A DNA stretch of 64,000 nucleotides, from NCBI GenBank assembly GCA_030844895.1, contig CM061234.1:14195573-14259572 (forward strand). Reading direction: 5' to 3'. Under the pieces are notes generated by a model, which was given only the letters and a program-made list of their open reading frames with translations, ran no database searches and had not been told where the DNA came from. Below are positions 34,812 through 46,700 of the stretch, piece after piece; the stretch's first letter is position 1; each line of letters opens with the position of its first letter. The stretch comes from Ambrosia x helenae. Lineage: Eukaryota; Streptophyta; Magnoliopsida; Asterales; Asteraceae. The position numbers were made by a program, and so were the translations under genes.

Positions 34812-34841
34812 ACCCGCCGCAACGCGCGGGTTACCAACTAG
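34812..34841 (+). mobile_element. Helitron 3' terminus upstream of the OPR gene
   Basis: ACCCGC, a CGCAACGC loop region and GCGGGT form a stem; CTAG at 34838-34841 follows, then T. It is in plus orientation and its 5' end is not assigned. It ends about 220 bases before the OPR start codon, so it bounds the native promoter. Confidence 0.65.
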
Positions 34842-35060
34842 TTACTTATTATAAAACACTAATACGTGGTGTTTACTATGTCTATAACAACACGACAATT
34901 TTAGTTGAACTATCAAAAGCAAAAGAATTAATATTACTCCAGTTTGATAGCTAATTCTTATTTTTAGTGTACACCATCTTCCTCACCATATTTAAGTAAC
35001 CACATCATTTAGCCTTCTGGTATCATATTCTTTCTAAATCAAGATCAACAAGGTTTAAAT
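34842..35060 (+). promoter_or_regulatory. Proximal promoter and 5' UTR of the OPR-like gene
   Basis: A TATA-like ATATTTAAG lies at about 34,987-34,995, about 70 bases before the start codon. Only about 150 bases separate it from the Helitron end, so further upstream control would have to lie inside or beyond the Helitron. Confidence 0.4.
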
Positions 35061-38000
35061 ATGGCCACCGAAGAACAAATTGATGAACGGAAAATCCCTC
35101 TTCTCACACCTTACAAACTGGGAAAATTTGAGCTTTCGCACAGGTTTTATCTTTAATCTTATTTCTTATATATTAGTCACAGTGTCTATATATGTGGCGT
35201 TGACTTGATAAATGATAATACAACATAAGCAGCATCTCTATCTTCTTAGATAGAAGTAAGATTTGTCTACAATAGTATTGTTATATATATGTGGTGTTAT
35301 ACCGGATCCGTTTATTTGTGACTTGGTGATACAAGAAATAACACAATAACAAACTTAATTCCTTTAATTTTATATATCCTTATATATCAGGGTTTCGTCG
35401 GTTTTGGGTTGATAACGTTACTGACCTATGTATCGGGCCGTTTTGATACTTGTTAGTTTAGAAATGTGAAGGACATGACGTTAAGTGTTTAACCATGTAA
35501 ATTATTCTATTAAATTGTTATTTTATTAACTAGTTATTATTCATTATGTTGCAACAAAACACTTTGAAAATCATGTTAGGTTCATCTTTCGACTGAATTG
35601 ATGTTTCGTACAGAGTTGTTTTGGCTCCACTAACAAGGCAACGATCATATGACAATATCCCTCAGCCACATGCTATTTTGTATTATACACAAAGGACAAC
35701 CAAAGGGGGCTTTCTTATTTCTGAAGCCACGGGAATTTCAGATACTGCAAGTGGGTAAGATTATATATCATGAATTTTGACATCATTGATACTTATTATG
35801 CCATTAGTTTAGTAATAATTCTTCAATTAAGGAAGGATAAATAAGAGTAAACAATTACATAAAACTTACCGCTATTAGAGAATAGAATTTACCGACGGAT
35901 TTTTCAATAGATAAAAACATTTAAAAAATTTATTTTTACATATTTATATATTTATAAAGGGTGTAATTAAATTTTGTTAGAAGTGTGAGAAAAGGGAAGA
36001 ATTAATATGTAAGCATCACTTTTTAGACTTAGTTATGATATTTTGAATTCTTTTGGCTAGATTCTGTCTATCTCTATCTATCAAAATAGATCCTCTTTTA
36101 TACGGAAAAAGATAAGTCCACATAAGTAGATTCAAAAAATTCACATACATACATGAATGTGTGAGGCTTAAGTCTACTTTCTATTACAAAAGTAGAGTAG
36201 AAAGAAGACTCGCTACTCGATTTAAAGGTGACACACCTTGCTGCCATTACGAAGATTTACCTTCTTTGCTTCTTTTGTTTAAAATAGGACCGAGTCGGGT
36301 AGAATCCGATTGGAAAGAAATATAACAATTAAAGACACAGAGCCATGTATTATAGGCTTAAAACTTATGACACCATGCCAAATAGAGTTAAGTAGTGTGT
36401 TTTAACTGTAATTTATATTTCATGGCTATAATATATTGTATTGTGTTTTAGATTGTTGTGTTTGGTATTTTTATAGCCAAAACAACCCAAAACATTATGC
36501 CTAATCCAAAACATCATGCATACATGTCATTTTTTAATTATTCTTACACTTTTCATAAAATAAAGTCTTTGTACATGAACCTAAATATATTTATGGATAT
36601 GTTTATAAAATGAATAAATGTGGGCAAAGTAATAAGATTTTAAAAGTTTGTAAGAATTTTTGAGAAGGATCCACCACCATTGGCAGACACATGTGTAGTC
36701 CAAGGAAGGTGAGCGCCCCCATAAAAAAATTAGGGGATTTTAAAGGCAAAAACCTTCGTCACACCTCTTGAAAGTTGGTTTAAACCCCTCGTTCGCCTCG
36801 TAGAAAATAAATTTTGGGTCCTCCGCTAAAAATTCGCTAAGAAGTATTTTTATACAAGATTAAATTCGTCAAATAACACTAACCAATGGTGAAATCCATC
36901 TAAAAATTCGGTCAGTGAAACTATTGGCCACATTCGGTTTCCCATTGAATTTAATCGACGAAATTCTAACGGTTGGTATATTTACAGACCAGCGGATATA
37001 TCTCCCGCAGAAAAAGAGATACGATCTGTAGTGACTATATATGTGCTTGATAAATAATACTATGCTGTTAATATATTTATTTACGAGTTTTGTTCTTTTT
37101 AAGGTATACCCATACACCAGGTATATGGACTAAGGAACAAATTGAGGCTTGGAAACCTATTGTGGATGCTGTTCATGCAAAAGGCGGGATATTTTTTTGT
37201 CAAATCTGGCATACGGGAAGGGTTTCAAATACAAGTATATATGCACTTTCTTAATCTTTTTTTTCTTTAATTCGAAAGGGGAAAATCATCTAATAAACAT
37301 TTGACCAGACTATAAAAAACAAATGTTTTTTATAATGTTTTTGAAATAAACATGCATTCTTTAGACAGAAAGCCGCACTAAAGCCTAAAGCGTAGATGTT
37401 TGCTTCAGAAACTTTAGAAGTAAATGATTATTTATATATAGTTGACTAGTCACTACTAAAAAATTAGCATTTTGATACAAAATTTTCTTACGAAAAAAAA
37501 TGTGTCACAAATTTTAACAAAGTTGCTACCCATTTGTGACGAAAAAAAAAACTATAATTTTTTTAGCAAATTTGCGACACAATATATCTACAAATTCTTA
37601 GAAAATTGCGTAGGAAATGCGTCACAAATTTCCTACACCATGTTTTCGTAAGAAATGCGTTGAAAATTGTGTTATAAATGTGTAGTAATTGGTTTGCGAC
37701 GAGGGTTTTTCTAACATCAAGGTTTTATTGAAAATGCGTCACAGTTTATTTTGGTAATTTTCTCACCAATAACAATCTCGTCATTTATTGAACAGGCTTT
37801 CAACCAAACGGGCAAGCCCCGATTTCTCCCTCAGACAAAGTACTAACAGGTGAACAATATACACCTCCAAGGAAGCTAAGCACAGAAGAAATTCCTCTTG
37901 TTGTTAATGATTTTAGAATTGCTGCAAGAAACGCGATGGAAGCAGGTAAAGAATAATATATGATACTCTCTTTTCTATGGAAAGTCTCTTATTACAAGAT

Positions 38001-38636
38001 TCAAATACTCTCTTTTTCATAGGTTTTGATGGAATTGAGATCCATGGAGCTCATGGTTATCTAGTTGACCAATTTTTAAAAGATGAAGTAAATGATAGGA
38101 CAGACAAATATGGTGGATCTATAGAAAACCGATGCAGATTCGCATTAGAAGTAGTCGAGGCGGTTGCTAACGAGATAGGAGCAGACAGAGTTGGCATCAG
38201 ATTATCTCCATTTGCTGACTTCATGCAATCAAGTGATTCAAATCCGAAAGCTTTAGGTCTTTACATGGCTGAAGCCTTGAATGAATACAAGATTCTTTAT
38301 TGTCATATGGTTGAACCAAGGATGACATCTTTTGAGGAAAAAGTGGAGTGCCTTCATCATAGTCTTGTGCCGATGAGAAAAGCATTCAAAGGAAGTTTTG
38401 TGTGTGCTGGATGGTATGATATGGAAGATGGTAACAAAGCCGTGAATGAGAACATGGCTGATCTTGTTGCTTATGGCCGTTTGTTTATAGCAAATCCGGA
38501 TTTGCCAAAGCGGTTTGAGCTTAATGCGCCTCTTAATAAGTATGACAGGGAGACGTTTTATACGCCTCATCCGGTTCAGGGGTACACTGATTATCCATTT
38601 CTTGAAACATCTACGGATTTGGAAGATGGAAATTAA
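35061..38636 (+). CDS. 12-oxophytodienoate reductase-like flavoenzyme (old yellow enzyme family)
   Basis: OPRs are FMN enzymes that reduce the C=C bond of alpha,beta-unsaturated carbonyls with NADPH. OPR3-type members make jasmonate precursors in peroxisomes; group I members act on related reactive electrophiles, probably in the cytosol. Five exons with GT-AG borders join in one frame to 372 codons: 35061-35143, 35614-35754, 37104-37234, 37796-37945 and 38023-38636. The length matches the family. Visible motifs are LAPLTRQRS (FMN site), GYTHTPGIW, CQIWHTGR, IHGAHGYLVDQFL with the paired His and proton-donor Tyr, DRTDKYGGSIENR, and YGRLFIANPDLPKRF. There is no C-terminal peroxisomal SRL/SKL signal (it ends LEDGN), which argues for group I. 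One oddity is AGWYD at about residues 297-301, where the family usually has AGGY. The frame is intact. Confidence 0.92.
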
Positions 38637-38790
38637 AATGCACTTGAAAATATTGGCAAGCCTTGTGAAAGGAAGTTGAAGTGGTGTATTAACTTTCATC
38701 TGTTAAAAAAAATGTAGAAGTTTTATGTTGGTATTTAATAAATGGCATCATGATGTGTGTTTCCCTTTATGGGAATCGATAACGATTAAT
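38637..38790. other. 3' flank of the OPR-like gene
   Basis: Probably 3' UTR and downstream flank. No other feature is seen before the inverted terminal sequence at about 38,791. Confidence 0.4.
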
Positions 38791-38874
38791 TAAGGGTCTG
38801 TCTATTGGCACCCCCTCAACTTCTATTTTAACTCCCCTCCGAAGCGCCTCGCTTAGGCCAAAGCGAGGCGCTTC
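38791..38874 (+). repeat. Terminal inverted sequence and hairpin A
   Basis: TTAAGGGTCTGTCTATTGG through CAACTTCTATTTTAACTCCC matches, inverted and with changes, the sequence ending at about 55,120. It is followed by a perfect 14-base palindromic stem (GAAGCGCCTCGCTT, six-base loop, 38841-38874). Five further hairpins of the same type lie at 38,933, 51,579, 54,638, 54,958 and 55,038. Confidence 0.6.
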
Positions 38875-38908
38875 GGCCACATTAATTACAAATCAGTACG
38901 AGGTTGCA

Positions 38909-39120
38909 TGGGAGTTTGAAAAAAAAGGGGCCAAGCGCCTCGCTTTGGTCAAAGCGAGGTGCTTGGCAACAGGGGGGATGAATCTGGACATTTTGATGTT
39001 GGGAAGGTTTTGGTTTGGATTTTTTTTGTTTGTTTTGAAGTGTTTTTTTTAAGTGTTTTTTTTTTGTTTTTTACTTTTTTTATCTATTTAGGGTCTTTAT
39101 CTATTGTAATTTTTTTTTTA
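38909..39120 (+). repeat. Left copy of a direct repeat flanking the Tekay array
   Basis: From ATGGGAGTTTGAAAA through hairpin B (38933-38964) to the T-rich tail and GGGTCTTTATCTATTG, this segment is nearly identical to 51,552-51,765. It is not retrotransposon sequence, so the host DNA on both sides of the Tekay array is itself duplicated. Confidence 0.8.
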
Positions 39121-39284
39121 AATTTAGTATTAGTTTAAAATAAACAGGGGCACATTTGTAATTCCTAGGATTTTTAGGCCTACTTTGGTATTTATACCCT
39201 CTGTCTCCTCGCTCTCTCTCTCTAAACGAACACATTTGGTCACTTCATTTATACAAAAAACAGGGGCATATTTTGGTATCTACA
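39121..39284 (+). promoter_or_regulatory. Promoter-like sequence just left of the Tekay array
   Basis: TTTATACCC (about 39,190) is followed by a CT-rich leader-like stretch (CTCGCTCTCTCTCTCT). This resembles a plant core promoter and 5' UTR. Any coding region that followed has been displaced by the retrotransposon, which begins at 39,285. Confidence 0.3.
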
Positions 39285-39376
39285 TGTGGCAACCGGAAAA
39301 TTTTTCTTCTCTTTCGTCTCTTCCTTTTGGGCCTTGGGCAATTTTCGGGACGAAAATTCTTTCAACAGGGGGATGA

Positions 39377-42103
39377 TGTGACACCCGGCAAACTCAGGTT
39401 AGTAACGTTGACAAAACTAGTAAGTCTACCTTAGCGAGTCATGCATATTACGTCCTTAACGGGGTCGGTCGAGTCGGTATGATGATTCTGGGAATCATCG
39501 GGGGTCGTTATGATGATCCACGGGGTCATCGGGAGTCGGTCCATAACTATGGGTACAAGGATCGGCGATTCGTGGAATCGCCGGGTTTAATGCACACACG
39601 AGTCTCGAGTCCCGGGAATTGGTGAACGGATGTAAACGTGCTAGTTATCATGCATTATATGTTTGAAATCATTATGTGACTTATCGGTATGTGAATACGT
39701 GTTTAAATATGTTAAAATAGTGTTTAACGCGCCAAAAACCCATTCCAGCACCTTATAGGCGATTAGGAGCCTGGGGGACTCCTAATCGCGTGAACAGTAG
39801 GCGATTACAAGAAGGTTGGGGCGAGTAGGAGGCCTAATCGCATGAACAGAGGCGATTAGGGTCCCTACTCGCGAGTAGGTGCCTAATCGCATGAACAAGA
39901 GGCGATTAGGGCCCCTAATCGCCTGATCTGGACTCCTAATCGCATGAACAGCAGAGTCCGGGTCAAAACACCTATAAATAGAACCCTTAACTCCCCAAAC
40001 ACCTCTAGAACAACCCTAGCTGCTCCCAAGTCGCCCACACACCTTGAAACACCTCTGGAACTCTTTTTGCTACAAAAATCACCATCTCCAAGCTTACACA
40101 CCTTTCTTTAACAAAACCCAAGGTGTGTTCTTCATCCCTAACCTTTGTAAAGTTGTTATTTTGAGTTCCCCAAAGGTCCATACCTTGTTTTACTAAATTG
40201 TGTCTTTGAAAACCTTTCAAAAGAGTTCTAAACCAAGTCTACACCTTAATGCTTGTTATTTGTGAAGTTTACATGCATATGTTGGTCTTCTTGGTGATTA
40301 TAACATGATGTTTTCAAGATATGATTGTACTTCTGCTATGTAGAGATTATTAGGAAGGTTGTCTTAGAATTTTAGCCATTATTGTGGTGTTTTGAAGAAA
40401 ATGCATATTTTGACCCATTTGTATGTTCTTGAGGATTTAGGATGATTATGGTATGATTGTTGATGCAATGTTGTTAGGATTCATACTAGGAAGATGTTAG
40501 ATCAGAGGTTTGATGATTTACATGTTTGTAAAGTTTGAAATCTGATTGTTTCCATTTAAGGAAAGATAAGGTTGGTTGGTGAAACCTAGTACTTTGCCAT
40601 TTTAGGAAATAATTGCATAGAACATGCTAGATCAGTGATATGTCGGGGGTTTTTGCTTGAAATGGGTTGGTAAATGATCTAGGTTTGATATTGGGTGTCG
40701 TTGCATGTTTCGGATCTGATTTGGAGGGTTAAACGCGCGAAAATACGTTACACAGCAGCTGCAGGCGATTAGGAATCCTAATCGCCTGAGCTGGGGCGAT
40801 TATGCAGACTTTATAGGCGATTGGGACCCTACTCGCCTGATACATCAGGCGATTAGGCCCCTAATCGCCTGTAGGCTGATGCCTACTCGCGTGTGACCTT
40901 CCTAATCGCATGTACTGCTGCCGTGAACGCGTTTTGACATCCCGGAACACGATTTGACACCTAGGAACATGCTAGGAACCCCGGGATACACCCAATGACT
41001 TAGTAAGACGTATTCGGACCTGATTATGCGTTAAACGGATATTATGCTAGACTAGGTGAATTATTGCGCGTGCTAAGTGTTTAATTGCATATGTTGCATG
41101 ATGTCTTGTACTTATCTAACACGTGGAATGTCGGGTCACCAATGGGATGTCGGGTCTTGTCTGGCACGGTCGGTTTAACAGTTAAAGGTGTTTTCAAACG
41201 TTTATGGTCGCGGTCTGGACATTCGGGGACTAGTTAACCCACGGGTTATTAGTCCGGGTACTTATACACATCTTATGATAGGTCGCCGCTATTTGGGGCT
41301 ATCATAGCTTAACTTCTTAACTGTTTTCAAGTAACGCAAACCAAGGTGAGTTTCACAGCCCCACTTTTACTGTTTGGCTTTCGGGGGGAGAAACATGCTT
41401 TGTACGAACGATTTAAAGGACATGTTATACTATGGGCACTTTATGTACTATACGGTCTTTATGGAAAGTCCCAGGGGGAAACCATGAATGTGCGGGAATG
41501 CACAACGAGGGAAATGTGGATAGATCTATTGTGGCCTCACAAGCCCCACCCGACGGCCGGGGGCCGGGCGGGTGCATATTGTCTCTACCTATCGGGTTAC
41601 CGAGGCATCGGTAGCCCAGTCATCTGGGCTGGTCTCGTCTTTTGGTTCATGTTCAGTAATGGGTTCCCAACCGTAGTAGTGAGATCACTTAACGTCTAGC
41701 TAACGTTCTTATGACATAGTATAACGGGAATGATCTTTGTGAACTTGTGACAACTCTTTTATAAAAGAAAACCTGTGAACTCACCAGCATTATATGTTGA
41801 CATTTTTGGCATGTTTTCTCAGGTCGCTAAGGTAGCAGTCATCGGACTAGGCGCACGAAGTCATGCACAGCGTCTAACATTTTGAAGCATATTAAACAAT
41901 GTTTTTGTAAACAATGATATGTCTTTTGGTTGTAAACAAGAATGCTTCCGCTGCTGGTTTACAGCTCAAAGCGTGATCTTTTGGTCTTAAATATAATTAT
42001 TGAATGCATGTTTGTTGTATGTTTATTGTGATCGTTGACTGAGATCCTGGTGTGTCACGCGCCTCGCGGTAAAACCCCGCACGTGGAATTTGAGGGTGTG
42101 ACA
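39377..42103 (+). repeat. 5' LTR, Tekay-type, 2,727 bp
   Basis: It begins TGTGACACCCGG and ends GGGTGTGACA, followed after three bases by the primer-binding site. TATAAATA is at 39973-39980. Two clusters of dyad-symmetric GGCGATTAGG/CCTAATCGCC words lie upstream (39,757-39,945) and downstream (40,764-40,915) of the TATA box. A 117-codon open reading at 41,346-41,699 is not a recognised gene. An alternative 5' start, TGTGGCAACCGG at 39285, is discussed in the findings. Confidence 0.88.
39973..39980 (+). promoter_or_regulatory. TATA box of the 5' LTR
   Basis: TATAAATA within CACCTATAAATAGAACCC. An identical copy sits at 48536-48543 in the second LTR. Element transcription is inferred to start about 30 bases downstream. 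Confidence 0.75.
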
Positions 42104-42106
42104 GAT

Positions 42107-42118
42107 TGGTATCAGAGC
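42107..42118 (+). promoter_or_regulatory. Primer-binding site (initiator Met tRNA type)
   Basis: TGGTATCAGAGC, complementary to the 3' end of initiator methionine tRNA, three bases after the LTR. A second copy at 50670-50681 follows the second LTR, where a normal element would have none. Confidence 0.9.
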
Positions 42119-42725
42119 CAACGGTTATAGTGAACTAGGACTGCATGTAGAGTCTAGTCTATAACTGAGTCGCACACACTAGACGGTCACAATTAGTCGA
42201 GTCTTAACAAGTGGGTAACAATATGACTTGTCGGGGGTGTCGGTGTCATCATCTTCTACGCTACATCATCTGTTTGCTCTTTATCATTCTATTTCTTGAT
42301 TCATCATTACTATGATTCGGCGGCGAACGATATACTATTGAACTTTCTTGACGGCGGTGTACATTGGGGTAGCTTCGGCGTACTCTTGAGATCTGTCCAA
42401 GGATTTGGACATCTCCCCTCTATGCCCTAATGGACACGCTCGTTCTTATGCATATTACCTTGTACTTATACTTATGATAATACCATGATTGGGCGCTAGT
42501 GTTCGGTGACCTGAACTTCAAACTTAAAGCGCGCCTGGAGGACCATGTGGAACAGTTTATTATGTCGGGTGCACACGAGATCATAAACTGTGATGCATGG
42601 GATCCCTGGCGGACTTTGGGCTTGAACGGATGGACCCGAGCTGGGCTCGGTCTAGTTTCTTGAAATTTCTAATTGGGTTATATCACGGGCAAGCCTGAGT
42701 CTTTTGTTTCATGTTGTGACAGAAG

Positions 42726-43701
42726 ATGTCAGGAGCTCGTGGAGGTCGCAGAGGCGGCCGTGCTGGTGGCCGCGGTGGTGGCCGTGGGAACATTAATATG
42801 ACCCAGGCGGAGTTGGATAACCTGATGCAGCAGCATGTGAATATTGCTTTGGCTGCGTTCCAAGCCGCTCATAACGCTATGGGTGGTACGTCGGTTCTCA
42901 CCTATTCTGACTTGTTCTGGGGTACTGTATCTTTTCTTGATTTTCATCGATGTGTCTGTCCCAGGTGGTGCTGTCAATCCCCCTCCACCTGGTTGCTCTT
43001 ACAAGAAGTTTATGGATTGTAAGCCCCACACTTATAGTGGAGCTGAAGGGGCAGTGGGACTGCTCCGCTGGCTAGAGAAGATTGAGTCGGTTTTCTTGAT
43101 GTGTAATTGCCCGGAAGTCGACCGGGTGAAGTATGCTTCTGCGACCCTTGAGGGTCAAGCCCTGACTTGGTGGAACTCCACCACCCAGACCCTGGGTATT
43201 GGGGAGGCTAACGCCATGCCCTGGGCAGAGTTTACTCAGCTGCTGAAAAGGGAATACTGCCCGAGGGATGAGATCCAGAAGCTCGAGCATGAGGTCTGGA
43301 ATCATAAGATGGTGGGTTCTGAGATTGAAGCTTACACTGCTAGGCATAATGAGTTGGCGGTGTTGTGCCCTGACCTGCACACACCGGAATATCGAAGGAT
43401 TGAGCATTATATTGGTGGGTTGGTACCGGAGATTGCGGGATTAGTAGCTGCGGGTAATCCCACTGTTTATACTGAGGTGGTTCGGTCGGCTCACAGGCTG
43501 ACCAACATGAAGGTGGCTGAAGGGGTCTTGCCTCCTCGAGGCGCTGCTGTGAAGACTTCTGATAGTAACAAACGGAAGTGGGAAGCCGTGGGGAAAGGCT
43601 CGAGTTCGGCTCAGCCTCAGCAGGTGAGAAAGTCTGATGTTGGGGGATCGTCGACTGAGCAGAAACCGGGGGGGTTATACTGGGAAGCTGCCAAAGTGTG
43701 A
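42726..43701 (+). pseudogene. Tekay gag, with intron-like insert and frameshift
   Basis: Gag forms the virus-like particle. It starts MSGARGGRRGG with an Arg/Gly-rich N-terminus. After ATG GGT G at 42885 comes a 79-base segment (42886-42964, GTACGT to CCCAG); skipping it restores one frame into GGAVNPPPPGC. The capsid-like part follows (GLLRWLEKIESVF, ATLEGQALTWWNS, FTQLLKREYCP). Near 43,668-43,674 a run of seven G's shifts the frame by one, so the zinc-knuckle part is read from 43,637 onward in the next frame. Both breaks sit before the knuckle. The homopolymer shift could be a real mutation or a sequencing error. Confidence 0.8.
42886..42964 (+). other. Candidate 79-bp spliceosomal intron in gag
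   Basis: The segment starts GTACGT and ends CTGTCCCAG with a T-rich 3' half. Its removal joins a Gly codon across phase 1 and keeps the gag reading open on both sides. It lies just inside the point where the second direct-repeat copy ends, so only one copy exists in the window. Confidence 0.6.
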
Positions 43702-46700
43702 CCGGTGTGGATTTCACCACAACGGTCGTTGTGAGGACCGGAACCGCTGCCACAGGTGCCATAAGAATGGGCACCTGGCAAAGGATTGCAGGGCTAATCT
43801 TCAGGGTAACCAGAACCCGCCTGCTACACCTACTCCGGCTCCTCTTGTTGCTGCTCCCCAGGGAAACCAGGGCAAACAGGGGTGCTACAATTGTGGTGAA
43901 CTCGGTCACTACAAGCGTGAGTGCCCCAAGTTGAAACAGGGTGAAGCTGGGAAGAATGGGTCGGGTAATGGAAACAATGGGGGCGGAGGCAGGAATGCTC
44001 GCGCCTTCGTGATCGGTTCAAGTGGTGCTCGACAGGATCCCGACACTGTTACTGGTACGTTTCTCCTCGATAATCGCTATGCTACGGTTTTATTCGATTC
44101 TGGTGCCGATAAGAGTTTTATATCTCTTGGGTTTAGTCAATTGCTTGATAGGGTACCTACACCTTTAGAGGCTAAGTACTTGATAGAATTGGCTGATGGT
44201 AAGAAAGTTGAGGCGACGCACGTCCTTAGGGAGTGTCACCTTGAGTTGTCGGGTTATTCCTTCCCTATTGATCTTATGCCGGTGTCCTTGGGTAGTTTCG
44301 ATGTTGTCGTGGGTATGGATTGGTTGTCACTGTATCATGCTGAGATCGTTTGTTTTGATAAAGTCATTCGACTTCCTCTCCCTGATGGAGAAATTCTGTT
44401 GGTGCACGGTGAGAAGAGCGGGGTCCCATTGAGTATCATCTCGTGTATGAAAGCCTATAAGTATCTTCGGAAGGGGTATTCTGCCATTCTGGCACTTGTT
44501 TCGGTTTCGTCTGAAGAAGAGAAGAAGATTGAAGATATTCCTGTTGTCCGTGATTTTCCCGATGTATTTCCTGAAGACTTACCTGGCCTTCCGCCTTATC
44601 GTCAGGTCGAATTTGGTATTGAACTTGCTCCAGGTGCGGCCCCTATTGCCCGAGCCCCATATCGTCTTGCACCTCCCGAGATGCAGGAGTTGTCCAACCA
44701 GTTGCAGGAGCTGTTAGAGAAGGGCTTCATTCGACCTAGTTCGTCCCCGTGGGGAGCCCCTATTTTGTTTGTCAAGAAGAAGGACGGAAGCCTGCGGATG
44801 TGTATCGACTACCGGGAATTGAACAAGGTTACCATCAAGAATCGTTATCCTCTTCCTCGCATCGATGACTTATTTGACCAGCTTCAGGGTTCTAGTTTCT
44901 ATTCGAAGATTGATTTGAGGTCGGGGTACCATCAGTTGAGGGTTTAAGAAGCTGACATTCCGAAGACCGCCTTTCGAACTCGCTATGGCCATTTTGAATT
45001 CCTGGTCATGCCTTTTGGTCTCACCAATGCACCTGCCATCTTTATGGATCTGATGAACCGTGTCTGTAAGCCTTATCTTGATAAGTTCGTGATTGTCTTC
45101 ATTGATGATATTCTAGTCTATTCCAAGAACGAGGTGGACCACCAGGAACACTTGCGTCTTGTCTTGGAACTCCTGAGGCGGGAACAGTTGTACGCCAAAT
45201 TTTCTAAATGTAGCTTCTGGTTGCGTGAAGTCCAATTCCTTGGTCATGTTGTTAATGAGAAAGGAATTCATGTTGACCCAGCTAAGATTGAAGCCATTAA
45301 AGACTGGGAAGCACCAAAGACGCCATCTGAGGTGCGGCAATTCCTAGGCCTTGCAGGTTATTACCGTCGTTTTATCGAGGGATTTTCGAAGATCGCTCAA
45401 CCCCTCACCTCGCTTACCCAGAAGGACAGAAAGTTCGACTGGGGTGATTCACAGGAGTCGGCCTTCCAGTTGTTAAAGGCTAAACTCTGTTCTGCTCCTA
45501 TCTTGTCCTTGCCTGAGGGTACGGACGATTTTGTGGTTTATTGTGACGCTTCTATCCGGGGTCTCGGTTGTGTACTGATGCAGCGCGAGAAGGTCATCGC
45601 CTATGCTTCTCGTCAGCTCAAAGTTCATGAGAAAAACTACCCCACCCATGATTTGGAATTGGGTGCGGTGGTCTTTGCTTTAAAGATTTGGAGGCATTAC
45701 TTGTACGGTACCAAATGCACTATTTACACCGATCACAAGAGCCTCCAGCATATCTTTGATCAGAAGGTGTTGAATATAAGACAGCGTCGCTGGGTCGAAC
45801 TTCTTAATGATTACGAGTGCGCTATTAAATACCATCCTGGCAAGGCGAATGTGGTCGCAGACGCCTTGAGCAGGAAGGAAACGGCTAAACCTCGTCGTGT
45901 TCGAGCTCTTCAGCTCACCATCCATTCCGGCTTACCTGATCGAATCCGTTCAGCGCAGCAAGAAGCTTTGAAGGAGGAAAACCTTAAAGCTGAAACCATG
46001 CATGGTGCTGATAGCCACCTTGAGCTTAGGTCCGATGGGTTACACTATTTCGCTGAACGTATTTGGGTCCCCTTATTTGGGGTCTTTGCTTTAAAGATTT
46101 GGAGGCATTACTTGTACGGTACCAAATGCACTATTTACACCGATCACAAGAGCCTCCAGCATATCTTTGATCAGAAGGTGTTGAATATAAGACAGCGTCG
46201 CTGGGTCGAACTTCTTAATGATTACGAGTGCGCTATTAAATACCATCCTGGCAAGGCGAATGTGGTCGCAGACGCCTTGAGCAGGAAGGAAACGGCTAAA
46301 CCTCGTCGTGTTCGAGCTCTTCAGCTCACCATCCATTCCGGCTTACCTGATCGAATCCGTTCAGCGCAGCAAGAAGCTTTGAAGGAGGAAAACCTTAAAG
46401 CTGAAACCATGCATGGTGCTGATAGCCACCTTGAGCTTAGGTCCGATGGGTTACACTATTTCGCTGAACGTATTTGGGTCCCCTTATTTGGGGGCTTGCG
46501 GGAGCTCGTTCTTGATGAGGCTCACAAGTCCCGATACTCTATTCACCCTGGCTCCGATAAGATGTATCAAGACCTGAAGATACTTTATTGGTGGCCGAAC
46601 ATGAAGGCGAACGTGGCTTCGTACGTGAGCAAGTGCTTGACCTGTGCCAAGGTCAAGATCGAGTATCAAAAGCCATCCGGCCTTCTGCAACAGCCTGAAA

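Noticed and set aside
37977..38022. In-frame upstream methionine before OPR exon 5
   Set aside because: These bases are intron; the acceptor CATAG at 38,018-38,022 joins exon 4 to exon 5 in frame.
39883..40220. Minus-strand readings repeated at 48,446-48,783
   Set aside because: They are antisense to the LTR promoter region and lack any motif.
41346..41699. 117-codon reading, repeated at 49,909-50,262
   Set aside because: It lies inside the LTR and its duplication follows from the LTR pair; no family motif is seen.
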